From Wallemia ichthyophaga EXF-994 (taxonomy: Eukaryota; Basidiomycota; Wallemiomycetes; Wallemiales; Wallemiaceae): 64,000 nucleotides of DNA. Below, one piece after another: positions 54,818 to 64,000 of the stretch (positions within the stretch are counted from its first letter, which is position 1; each line of letters starts with the position of its first letter). The translations under genes and the position numbers were made by a program. The notes beneath the pieces were generated by a model. It saw only the letters and a list, made by a program, of their open reading frames with translations, was not told the DNA's origin and made no database searches. The stretch lies in assembly GCF_000400465.1 (NCBI RefSeq), contig NW_008806276.1, positions 1 through 64,000 on the forward strand. The letters are read 5' to 3'.

Positions 54818-57458
54818 TCAATTTCCGTTGGTGGATTGGTTAGCTTGTGTTTGCGTTGGGTGCGTTGGGGCTTGAGTTTGATTTTGTGCGTTGGCTGCCA
54901 CTTGAGCTTGAGCCTGTGCCTGAGCCTGAGCCTGCTGGTGTGCCAACAACTGCTGTCTCCAAAATGCAGCCAATTGAGGATTTGATGCCATCTGTTGAGC
55001 AGTTAAACCACCAGCGTTTGCTTGCTGTTGTTGTTGCAATTGATTTGGTTGTGGTTGTCTCACTTGCTGTTGTTGTTGTTGTTGTTGTTGTTGCTTCGCA
55101 AGCAGGGCTGCCAACATCTGTTGCTGACTCAATTGATTATTCGGTGCATTATTGTTGTTATTCTGACTTGCCATCAACTGCCTCATTTGATTGAGATGTT
55201 GTTGAGTTTTTGTCGACTGTAACAATGCATTCATTTGAGCTTGGGATGGTGGTTGGAGGGGATGTATTGGTTGCTGTGGTTGTTGATGTTGATGCTGTTG
55301 TTGTTGTTGCTGCTGGGCAAGCAACTGTTGAATTGCATTATACGTTGGGTTATTCGGAGGCAGCGAAGCGTTCCCATTCATTTGAGGAGTGGGGGGTTTA
55401 GGTGTAGATTGCGTGCTTTGCGTACTTTGCGCAGGTTGTTTAGACGCTCCCGTACCATTCATTGCTGAGTTGCTCTTCTGTAACGGCGTCGACTGCGCAT
55501 TCTGCTGAGAAGCTTTTCTTATCAAATGCTGAGCTACCTGTGGCTTTCCATTATTCTGTGCATTAGAAGCGTTCGAATTATTTCGCTGTAGCTGTTGCGC
55601 TTTGTTATTGGGATTAGGTCGAACGATTGTGTAATTTGGAAGTGGTGGTGGTGGTGCCAATGCTGCCTGCATCGCTGCATCAACGTGACTTGTAGGTGCC
55701 GTCAAATTATTGATATCATCTTCCGTGAGTAATGATGCACGATGTCGCATAAATCTGGGGTTTTTTATTATTATCACCTTTTCTTAGCACTCCTTACTTA
55801 CCTCTCATCGTAATCGTCTATCAACAGATTTTCACCTTTGTCACCAAATGTTGGTCCTAAGCCTTTGACATTCTTTGTATAAACCACATCCGCGTCATAC
55901 TTCTGCAACTCCCTCAACTTCCTCTCATCATCATCGAGGTTGCTGCTGTCATCATCGCCATAATCGATAAACGGATGGCGTCTGTCGAGTATTCTTCTAC
56001 CACCTCTTCCAATCCTCAACCTGAAAGTTCTTCTACCCATCTCACCATCGTCATCAATGTCATTAGGCAGTGCACGATAGAATTTAGAGCCAGGGAAATG
56101 GTTTGGTATAAGGGATGACTCTGTAAAGTCTTCCCACATTTGGTCTGCCTCTCGTTTAGCAAGTATATGTTTCTCGATGAGTGTAGCGATCGGTACAGAT
56201 GCTTTATCGTTATTAGTGTTGACAGAAGGCGAAGCGTTATTTCTCTTGTTGGGCAGCTTAGTCTCGACTTTAATTCTCTTTGGTTTGTGACCGGATAGCA
56301 ACTCATCATCAGCTTTTCCATCGTCAGGACCAACAACGCCAAGTTTCCTCTTGACGGTTCTAAAAGTATGTCGTAACTGTGATATACTTTTGTCCATATC
56401 AACAGCCTCAGCTTTCTTTTTCTCTCTATCGATAACCCTGACAACAAGCTGCTGAGCTGCGATGAGTTCTTTATGGAGCTTCTCCATTTTTTCAACCGAT
56501 TGTAGATCAGCCCTGCGTGTTTTGCGAACAGGCTTGACTTCTCTGCGTCTGAAACAAACATAAGGATCGCCATCATTGCTTTCGTCGTAGTTGAGCTGTG
56601 GGTGAATTGGTTTACCTTGCCGTCTGACTCGACGTGCACGCCAATGTTGATAGATAATCTGACCAAGCTTGACGAGGTTGTCAGGTGTAATTGTGAGCTT
56701 AAGAGGAGCAACGTTTGGGAAGTTGTCGAGGAGATCATGTTTCTTGAGATGTAATTGGAATTCTGAGAAGTCTGGGATTCTGGATAGGTCCTGCGTGGGT
56801 GTTAAAGAGGGATAAGGGTTTAAATTAGTGGAATAAAACGCACGGTATGGAGAGTAGGAGCAATGTCGTCAGTAACCTTCTCAAAAACACTCATAACCAA
56901 TTCAAAGAGATTGTCGTCGATGAGTATGTCATTGTTCTTCTTCTCATCCTTACTACTAGCGTCTGTGGAAGTACCCTCACCTTTGACCGCCTTATTATGC
57001 TCCTGGATGAACTTATAATCTCGTTCATCGATTGTATACACTAAACCACCCAATTGAGCTTCTTCGATTGTGTCGCTGTACTTGATATAGGACCAGGCGT
57101 CAGGGTACTGGTTCGGCTTGTATAGCTGATAGTAATTAGTGACTCTGCCTGTAGCATCCGGGGTTGGAATGATACCCAAAGAGTCATCTTGAGGGGTTGA
57201 AAGAGCATTTTCATCAACAGAATCAGCTTTATCATTATTGGAAGCAGATTGAGTAGTGTCATGTGAAGGCTTAGAACGAGCATTCCTCTTTTGAGACGCG
57301 TTTATCGCGTTTTGAAGGTGAGTCTCTTCAGCCTCAGCCGAGTCAACACCGGTGGTAGCCTTCGACTCATCATCAAAGGAATAAGATTCAGCGATAAATT
57401 GAGGTCTTTTAACGATTTGTAGCCTACTTCTGGCTGTAATTTTAAGTCTTCTGGACAT
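54818..57458 (-). CDS. EPL1: Enhancer of polycomb Epl1 (NuA4 subunit)
   Basis: Scaffold of the NuA4/Piccolo histone acetyltransferase that activates Esa1. Exons 57458-56844, 56790-55802 and 55754-54818 give 846 residues. It starts MSRRLKITARSRLQIVKRP. The EPcA domain contains LGGLVYTIDERDYKFIQEHN, LIDDNLFELVMSVFEKVTDD, then after intron 1 DLSRIPDFSEFQLHLKKHDL and NVAPLKLTITPDNLVKLGQIIYQHWR, and YVCFRRREVKPVRKTRRAD. The C-terminus is a long Gln/Asn-rich region with a poly-Q tract (plus-strand TTG run near 55060-55095). Introns are 53 and 47 nt. Confidence 0.93.
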
Positions 57459-57752
57459 GGTGATAAGTGATGTGCTGTCAGTGTGGCCAATAATAGAAAT
57501 CCACAAAGACGACTCGTATAATCTAATTTAGATTTAATTTAAATTATTATTTCTTGTTTTTTTACGCTGCTTTGTGGCATCCACTGACGCCGGAATCGGT
57601 CAAATTTGTTGAGCGTGAATTGTTAATTTAAAATTCGTAAAAACTAAAGGAGGAATAAGAAGATTAAATTTATTTATTAGAGTTCTATTTTGTTGTTAGT
57701 GTGTTTAGATATATATATAAATACCCTTAAAACCCACACAATAGAATCATCA

Positions 57753-58785
57753 CTACCGCCTACTCCTATCCATCCTTTTAAGCGTCTCTTTGGCCTTCTT
57801 CCTCTGGCCATACTCCTGTCCACGCTCTGCTTGAAGTTCGTTATACTTACGCTTAGCGTACCTTTGTCCATCCTTATCCTCGAGTGCTTCATTGATGAAT
57901 CCTTTAGCGTTCCTCCTCGCTTTAGCATCTTCTGCGCCATCTGCGAGTGAATCTCCTGCGTTCCTACCCGGCAATATTCTCCCGATGGCAAAATGTTTCG
58001 GTAATTTCTGCTTACCGCCTTTGTAGAAGCGTTTAGGGTCGAGAGAGTTGCGTAATTGGAGTGCCTCTGCTTCACGTCTCCACTGTGGAAGGAGTGCTGA
58101 AGGTGGAGCAGGTAAATCGAACCAATCTTTCCCGGCGGTGGATTCTTTCGACTGTTTTTTCTATGTTTAGAAGGAAACTAATGGCAATATAACATCAACT
58201 AACCTCTTTCAACTGCCTCCTCGATGGCTTTGTACCTGCATCATGTGCTGGTCTACTAGACATAGCCGCAGAAGCCCCGTTCAAAGCATTTTCTGTTTGT
58301 TTTTCAATGGCAGATATCTGATTGTGGTTGTGTGAGTTGTAATATACCTCATAACCCTCCAACACACCTCCAATTCACGCTTCTTGGGCACTGTCTGCTT
58401 AAAATTATCAGATTTTCTTTGAGATGGCTTGAGCGGGGGGAGTGTGTTTAGATTGTAGCTGCTGGTGAGCGTTGGAATAGGTCTGGCAGGGAATGTGAGT
58501 CTGAGCGAGATCTCTGCTTGGTAGATGAGCTCACTGCTTTGACTCCTGAGCCGCGTCATCCAGCTTGACCAAATCATCGTTGAGATTGAGATGATCGTTA
58601 TTTGTGTTGGACAGGTTTGTGCGGGCGCTGTTGAGAAGATGGGAGAGATGGGAGTTGTTATCGTCGTTGTTATCGTCGTCGCTGCTGTTGCTGACATCGC
58701 TGCTGCCGTCGCTGCCATCGCTGCTGCTACCACTGCTCACGCCGCTCTCATCTCTCCTCAGAATCGCTTCTGACATGGTAGACAT
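57753..58785 (-). CDS. FCF2: rRNA-processing factor Fcf2
   Basis: Fcf2 is a nucleolar SSU-processome factor needed for early pre-rRNA cleavages leading to 18S rRNA. Exons 58785-58535, 58461-58368, 58317-58204 and 58160-57753 give 288 residues. The N-terminus is acidic and Ser/Asn-rich (SSDDDNNDDNN). The Fcf2 domain is unmistakable: STAGKDWFDLPAPP, LQLRNSLDPKRFYKGGKQKLPKHFAIGRIL, and QRYAKRKYNELQAER with a basic tail. Introns 2 and 3 (50 and 43 nt) are well supported. Intron 1 is uncertain: donor GTGAGC at 58534 can use an acceptor giving 73 nt (adopted) or one giving 34 nt; both keep frame. Its start lies 18 bp from that of ALG7. Confidence 0.9.
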
Positions 58786-58803
58786 TCACCAACCAACATC
58801 CTA

Positions 58804-60497
58804 ATGATAAATTGGATTAAAAATGTTAAAAATGAAAAATCTAAAGATATCCCAAGTCCCTCACCGGCTCCATTTCTGATTCCCAAGTATCCTTCCACTC
58901 GGCTTCTAATTCTCCCCTTATCGCTCATCCCACTCGTCGCGTACAGCTACAACGTCTTGATGCCAGCCGTGGTTATGGCTATCGTGGCTTTCTGCAGCTC
59001 TATCACTCTCATCCCCTTATCCTCTCACTGTCTCGCTAGAGTGGGCTTGAGAGGCAGGGATCTCCTTAAACCTTACAAGCAGCTGGTGTGGGTTTGGAAA
59101 TAGCTGCTTATTCCCCCTCTCACCCCCAAAAAGCCCCGAATCTCTCGGCATTGTTCCGGCGTGCGTTTTGATCGTGTTGCTCTTCCTATTCACCCCAGTT
59201 TTCTTCGCGAATCACCTCAAAACACACGCTAGCAATCTACAGCCACAATTTCCTCATCATAAAGTGGGTATTTATTACTCACTCACTCAAGCTCACCTTG
59301 ATAGCTCTCCACTTACCTTTCTGCGTTACTCTCCCTCCAAACTGCAACTCTCCTCGGCTTCTTAGACGACCTATTCGATATTCGCTGGAGGTATAAACTG
59401 CCGATCCCCCTGATTGCCAGTATACCCATGTTAGTTGTGTATTTTGCAGAAGGGTGAGTATTTTTTTTTCACGCTAATGTCTCACCTCATACAAAGACAC
59501 TAAACTTCCATAGCGGCATAACAGACGTCGTTATCCCTTTGCCCTTACGCCAGCTACTGGGCCGGGTGGTGCATCTGGGTAGGTGCGAGCAGCAATGATG
59601 TCATGCGCTGACCACCCCGATAACAGGCCCCCTCTACTACATATACATGGCGATGCTATCTACGTTCTGCACCAACAGCATCAATATTCTTGCCGGCATA
59701 AATGGGATAGAGGTGGCGCAAGCGGTTGTGATAGCGGGGAGTGTCGCCATTAATGATCTCTTACACCTGCCCTTATCGCATGGTTTCGTCAGCCATCTCC
59801 CGCAATTCGCTGCTCATTGGTCATCGACCGCTCTCGTAGGCCCCACTACACAGGAGCAAGCTGAGCGCCACCTCTTCTCCCTCTGCTTCATGCTTCCCCT
59901 TATAGGCGCGTCGCTGGGGCTGCTTTATCATAACTGGTGGGTTGATCACGACATTAATAACTAATTACTTAACTCACCAACTCACCATTTTACAATCTCA
60001 TCCTACTCAGGTACCCCGCACGCGTATTCCCCGGTGATACCTACTGTTATTTCGCCGGCATGGCATTTGCGATAGTGGCGGTCTTAGGGCATTTCTCCAA
60101 AACGTTGCTACTTTTCTTCCTACCGCAAGTGATCAATTTCGGTTTGTCGACCCCGCAGCTATTCGGACTGATGGCATGTCCGCGGCACCGTGTGCCGCGG
60201 TATGTGCATGGCACGGGAGTACTTGAACCGAGTCGGGCGTATTTCGACAAGCCGCCCGCCTTCTATGTGAGCGTGCCGCTGCGTGTGCTGAGCGCCGTAG
60301 GCGTTGTGCAGCTGGAGGTAGGCGGCAACGGACGCATTACTTGCTCTACTAACCTCACCCTCCTCAACGCCTTCCTCTGTCTCTTTGGCAAAATGTCGGA
60401 GCGTCAACTCGCTTCTGTCACCGTCGTCTTCCAAGTTGCTTGTTCTGTCCTCGCTTTTGCTGTTAGATATGGCTTGGCGGGGTTGGTGTATGATTAG
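58804..60497 (+). CDS. ALG7: UDP-GlcNAc:dolichyl-P GlcNAc-1-P transferase Alg7
   Basis: Catalyses the first step of N-glycan precursor assembly at the ER (tunicamycin target). Exons 58804-59087, 59134-59263, 59305-59452, 59513-59578, 59627-59936 and 60011-60497 give 474 residues. It is a polytopic membrane protein with the family motifs GLRGRDLLKPYKQLVPESLG, the acidic TLLGFLDDLFDIRWRYK, NSINILAGINGIEVAQ, WYPARVFPGDTYCYFAG, and CPRHRVPR near the C-terminus. Several of these blocks are broken by introns (41-74 nt) and are rebuilt exactly by the splices chosen. The N-terminus is short and charged before the first helix. Confidence 0.94.
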
Positions 60498-60667
60498 ATG
60501 TAAGTGTAAGTGTAGATATAGATATAGATGGTTTGCGTGTGCATCGAGTGTGTCGCGTGTATTGCATGCCAAGAAATTTATAATATTCACGTCCGCTCCC
60601 GCTGTGGCTGCTTATCTTGTACCAGCACAGCGAACAAAGCACACACTACAACTTAAATATAAAGACA

Positions 60668-61742
60668 ATGGTAAAAATCGGCAGACTAGATTTAAGCAGA
60701 CCGCCGTCGATTCTGCCTAAATTTCTACAGCATCCGTATGCGCGTCGCTTCGAGGGGAACGAGAGTGAGTAGGGGATGTGCGAGCGAGGAGAAGAAACGC
60801 ACCGCTAACACAGCCACAGAGTACGTGACGAGTCGGTGGAAATTTGGAGTGAGTTATGCGATGGACTGGGTGATCTGCGCAGCGTTGCTAGGGTTGCTGT
60901 ACATCATCAACAATGTCCACGGGTACTGGCGGGAATTCGACCTGAACGATGCGAGTATACGCCACTCGCACACGGAGGATGAGCGCGTACCCCTGTGGTT
61001 GCTGGGTATACTCATAGGACTGGTACCGATCGTGGCCAAGATTCTGCTCAGCACGCAATGGTATCGCTCTTACACGGATCTGCACCACGCGCTGCTTGGC
61101 TTTCTCCTCACAGCTGGTCTCACTCTCTCCACTACCACTGCCGTTAAGGTGCTCGTGGGCAGACCGCGCCCAGACCTCATTGCCCGCTGTCAGCCGCGTT
61201 CTGGCGCGTCTAATGCAGACGTCGGTCTTGCTACTGCGGATGTCTGCACACAAACCGACTTTGAACTGCTCCAGGATGGATTCAGGTCGTTTCCCAGCGG
61301 TCATTCCTCCACCTCGTTCGCTCTGCTGGGCTACCTCAGCTTCTACCTCGCGGGCAAAATGCAGGTTTTCGACACCAAGGGACACACAGTCAAGTCGTGG
61401 ATCTGCTGGGCTCCCTGGATCGGCGCCGTCCTTATCGCAGTGTCGCGCACTATGGACTACAGACATCACGCTACGGATATCATTGCAGGCGGCGTTATCG
61501 GCACTTTCTTCGCTTACGTGTGTTATAGACAATACTACCCACATTTGGGTAACGCAATGTGCCACAAACCGCACAACACGAGGTATGTCGAGAGGAAGGA
61601 TGCTTATAGACTGCCGAGGTATCAGGGGGACGGGGTGGACAGTGTGAGTGAGGAAGGAATGCAAATGGGGACGCTCAATGGAGGTGGACTAGTTGGACAG
61701 GAGAACAGGAGAACAGGGACAACAGGAACAAGGAACGTATAA
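60668..61742 (+). CDS. PAP2-family lipid phosphatase (Dpp1/Lpp1-like)
   Basis: Dephosphorylates lipid phosphates such as diacylglycerol pyrophosphate or phosphatidate. Exons 60668-60764 and 60820-61742 (55-nt intron) give 339 residues; starting in exon 1 (MVKIGRLDLSRPPSIL) replaces a spurious frame through the intron. About six membrane helices are visible. The three catalytic motifs are intact: KVLVGRPRP, FPSGHSSTSFA, and SRTMDYRHHATDIIAGG. The tail is hydrophilic, Gly/Thr-rich. Without phylogeny Dpp1 and Lpp1 cannot be told apart. It converges on the next gene with 16 bp between stops. Confidence 0.9.
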
Positions 61743-61758
61743 GATAGTCGATGCATCG

Positions 61759-62249
61759 TTATATTCTAATATACTGCTCTCTATTCGTAGCAAAGTAGCG
61801 GCTAATATCCTGCTCTAATGATAGTATATACGTCCTTAGATCGTTGAGTTCGGAGGAGAGTGATTGCTGTGGGAGAGTGAGCTGAGTAAAACCGAATAAA
61901 AACACCTACGATACTGGAATTAGTACGCGTATCCTTAACCGACAATTCCTCTGTCAGAGTTGATTTGAGAGTGTCAAAGTCGCCTTCTAATGCGTCGATC
62001 CTGCTGAATTTGTCGTTCAACTGGAGCGACTCATTCCTGACACTAGCAATATCCCATTTAATGCTCTCATTCGATTTCCTATAATCTTCCAACAGGTACA
62101 TGTATCCACCCATAGACGCAGCTACGAATCCAACGCAGAATCCAAGAACGCTGTGGGAGTGAGTGAGTGCGAGAATACACGCTGATCCACACCAACCCTC
62201 CTCTGAATCCTCCTATTGGTTTCGTGGGCCGTAATTGCGCTGAATTCAT
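61759..62249 (-). CDS. small membrane-anchored coiled-coil protein
   Basis: Exons 62249-62197, 62150-61910 and 61866-61759 give 133 residues. A short basic N-terminus (MNSAQLRPTKPIGGFRGG) leads into a glycine-rich hydrophobic helix (VLGFCVGFVAASMGGYMYLL), followed by a coiled coil to the end (NESLQLNDKFSRIDALEGDF, SSELNDLRTYILSLEQDI). A single membrane anchor preceded by arginines with a helical tail suggests a small organelle membrane protein, perhaps mitochondrial; this is inference. Family not recognised. All three exons are short and it is easily missed. Its start codon is 24 bp from that of ARL2 on the other strand. Confidence 0.75.
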
Positions 62250-62273
62250 CGTAGTTTCTTCCAAACGACGCTG

Positions 62274-63060
62274 ATGGGTGGGCGAGAAGACAGCCAGTAA
62301 ACACAATCTAACAAATCAACAAATTAAAGGACTCCTATCGATTATTCGTAAACAGCGCTACAAATCACGTGAAATGCGTTTCCTATTCTTGTGCGTCGCT
62401 GTGTTATCCGTTATCTGCTATCTAAGCACACAATAGAGGCTTAGACAACGCAGGGAAGACGACAATAATGAAACGCGTCAATGGCGAGGATATAACGTCT
62501 ATTTCACCCACTTTAGGCTTCAATATCAAGACATTTATACATCGTGGCTATACGTTGAATGTTTGTGGGTTGCTGGTGTGTATTCGGTGTACCTTACTCA
62601 TGGTACTCCTCTTCCAGGGGACGTCGGCGGTCAACGCACATTGCGCCCTTATTGGCGTAACTACTTTGAACAGAATGACGCGGTGGTTTGGGTGGTTGAT
62701 TCATCGGATACGCTTAGAATGGATGATTGTCGGAATGAGCTGTTCGATCTACTCAGCGAGGATAGATTGGCTGGTACTACCATACTGATATTCGCAAACA
62801 AGGTTGATATCCACGGTGCAATGAGTGTGGATGATATACGCAGCGCTCTCCAATTGGACAGCATAAAGAGCCACACCTGGAGAATACAGCCCTGCAGCGC
62901 TGTGACGGGTGAGAACTTGTTACAAGGACTCGACTGGGCTGTCGGTGATTGCTCTAAACGCCTTTACTACTCTTCACAGCCAGATTTCACAGAATCGAGC
63001 GGAGATTTAACAAAAAACACTCAAGACACTCAAGAAACACCACCAAAGCTGTTTGGATGA
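62274..63060 (+). CDS. ARL2: ARF-like GTPase Arl2
   Basis: Arl2 (S. pombe Alp41) works with tubulin-folding cofactors in tubulin assembly. Exons 62274-62277, 62330-62390, 62437-62564 and 62618-63060 give 211 residues. The first coding exon is only four bases (ATG G), and splicing creates [10 protein letters not shown] with Gly2. The P-loop is GLDNAGKTT (across intron 2), switch 1 ends [10 protein letters not shown], switch 2 [13 protein letters not shown] is rebuilt across intron 3, and ANKVD and CSAVTGENL are present. The Arl2-type [11 protein letters not shown] and [17 protein letters not shown] segments separate it from Arf1 and Arl3. The tail ([17 protein letters not shown]) is an unusual 25-residue extension. 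Confidence 0.92.
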
Positions 63061-63084
63061 TTATCGAATGCATGTTTATCGTTT

Positions 63085-63488
63085 CTACCTCTTTGGCGCA
63101 GCCTCTTCTCCATATCTCAACAAACCATGCACACGCTTGCCATGCTGCACCCTCGGTCCCCAAGCCCTGAATTCCTTCTTGGGTTTTGGTTCGTGCGCGA
63201 ATGAATCCGGGTACTCGCCCTGTCTAAACTTCTCCAGGCACCACAACAAATACTTCCTATCCCTGGTAGACAAGCCCATTCTCTCAAAGTCGATGCTCCT
63301 GCGGGTAAACAGCTGCTCCCAGTTCTCTACCTTGCACTTGTCCTGTAGATTTCTACCAAATGAGCTGAGCAAGGTGTGTGTATCGGTGAATTTTCCTGGA
63401 TGGCGTGTAAGTGGGTGCAAAACCAAGCAAATCACCCACCTCTACCCGATGCTATCTGTCTACTGGCGTTTCTGATCAACGTCGTCAT
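63085..63488 (-). CDS. mitochondrial small-subunit IGR-motif protein (MRPS41/Fyv4)
   Basis: Exons 63488-63440 and 63395-63085 (44-nt intron) give 119 residues. Exon 1 encodes an Arg/Ser-rich mitochondrial presequence (MTTLIRNASRQIASGRG). The rest matches the IGR-motif family of the mitoribosomal small subunit: THTLLSSFGRN, WEQLFTRRSIDFERMGLSTRDRKYLLWCLEKFRQGE and a basic GPRVQHGKRVHG end. The signature 'IGR' itself reads SFGRN here. It converges with ARL2 (24 bp between stops) and is divergent from the next gene (38 bp between starts). Confidence 0.85.
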
Positions 63489-63526
63489 CGTCGTCGTCGA
63501 GGTACAAGCCTTATATCCACACCACC

Positions 63527-64000
63527 ATGTCCCAACAAAACCAAGCTGTTATTCTAATCTCTTTCCCTGGCTCAACTGCCTACCAAGTCTATCAAGACCA
63601 GCGTGTCCCTCTCAGCGCCGGTGTCCTTGACCTAAGCCTTGTCAGTCTCAATTCCACCATCAACTACGACAACCCCACCGAGATATTCGACAGTCAAATG
63701 TCAGGCGGAACTGACTACTGGCTGGTGTTATCCATCAGGGGTGACGAGAAAGCGCACGCGTTCGAGCTAGCACTGCCATCAGGTATCCCTATAGACAGAA
63801 TAGGCGATTGTGGCTACAGCATCCCTTCGCCCACACTCCCTGATGCCTATATCGATATTGAACTCCCCGAGAAGCATTCAGACGAGGACAAGGAGAGCCT
63901 CGAGGTTATCCTCGGCTCCTACGCCAGTCTCCCCGTCCCACAAGCTCAGAGTGATTTGCGCGGCAAACTCTGTCTCGTCGATACCCAAGACGGCCAAATA
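63527..64000 (+). CDS. spartin/senescence-domain-like protein, N-terminal part
   Basis: An open frame from ATG at 63527 runs off the window end after 158 codons. The N-terminus (VILISFPGSTAYQVYQDQRV, GVLDLSLVSL) and the later GKLCLVDTQDGQI resemble the N-terminal region of fungal spartin/senescence-domain proteins, which bind lipid droplets or membranes. The diagnostic C-terminal senescence domain lies outside the window, so the call is provisional. No intron is needed within the visible part. Confidence 0.55.
   Translation, partial: MSQQNQAVILISFPGSTAYQVYQDQRVPLSAGVLDLSLVSLNSTINYDNPTEIFDSQMSGGTDYWLVLSIRGDEKAHAFELALPSGIPIDRIGDCGYSIPSPTLPDAYIDIELPEKHSDEDKESLEVILGSYASLPVPQAQSDLRGKLCLVDTQDGQI

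Noticed and set aside
60738-61742. ATG at 60738 as the start of the lipid phosphatase
   Set aside because: That frame reads through a clear GTGAGT...CACAG intron; the spliced start at 60668 gives a sensible N-terminus.

Overview
The window looks like a slice of a compact fungal chromosome. Genes carry few, very short spliceosomal introns (mostly 41-60 nt, many with a CTAAC/CTAAT-like branch site), sit tens of bases apart, and include fungal signature proteins (Mmm1, Zn2Cys6, SYLF/Ysc84-type, Cft2, Epl1, Prp6). A METTL14-type gene, a long Sec16 and a Ty3-like element point to a basidiomycete, perhaps a Wallemia-like yeast. The lineage is inference; no marker was searched. Exon coordinates below were read by hand. 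In nearly every gene the chosen splices give a whole number of codons and restore a recognisable domain, which is the main support for them.

Bases 1 to about 22,050 form a gene-poor, decayed block. It opens with the 5' part of a Ty3/gypsy-like retrotransposon on the minus strand (LTR, primer-binding site, gag and start of protease). Its LTR stops 22 bp from an intron-containing tRNA gene, and its gag is broken by a frameshift and by a solo LTR of a second family with a 5-bp target duplication. Next come a relic of one AAA module of midasin (MDN1/REA1), LRR-like relics, an intact cutinase beside a dead cutinase copy, an intact short-chain dehydrogenase, an intact type I metacaspase, and several unidentified relics. 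CCTAAAC-type telomere-like motifs and one dispersed repeat recur. A subtelomeric or pericentromeric setting would fit; the sequence alone does not decide.

From 22,081 to the right end the region is dense and housekeeping. In order: CFT2 (mRNA 3' end processing), a UPF0613/DUF1749 hydrolase, dephospho-CoA kinase, a single-pass SH3 protein, SEC16 (COPII exit sites), a beta-adaptin, a three-LIM protein, RPB8, a 1,006-residue coiled-coil protein with eleven 24-residue repeats, a METTL14/Kar4-like MT-A70 protein, tRNA-Leu(UAA), MMM1 (ERMES), a small Zn2Cys6 protein, a SYLF protein, mitochondrial 3-hydroxyacyl-CoA dehydrogenase, an unidentified basic nuclear-looking protein, ribosomal protein uL23, a GRASP protein, PRP6, EPL1, FCF2, ALG7, a PAP2 lipid phosphatase, a small membrane/coiled-coil protein, ARL2, a mitochondrial IGR-motif (MRPS41/Fyv4) protein, and the start of a spartin/senescence-like protein cut by the window edge.

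Several of these genes belong to the early secretory pathway and Golgi (SEC16, beta-adaptin, GRASP, ALG7), and others to RNA production and processing (CFT2, RPB8, PRP6, FCF2, uL23, METTL14-like), but they are interleaved and no functional cluster is evident. The striking architectural feature is a series of head-to-head pairs whose start codons lie only 18-140 bp apart, so many promoters must be shared or overlap.
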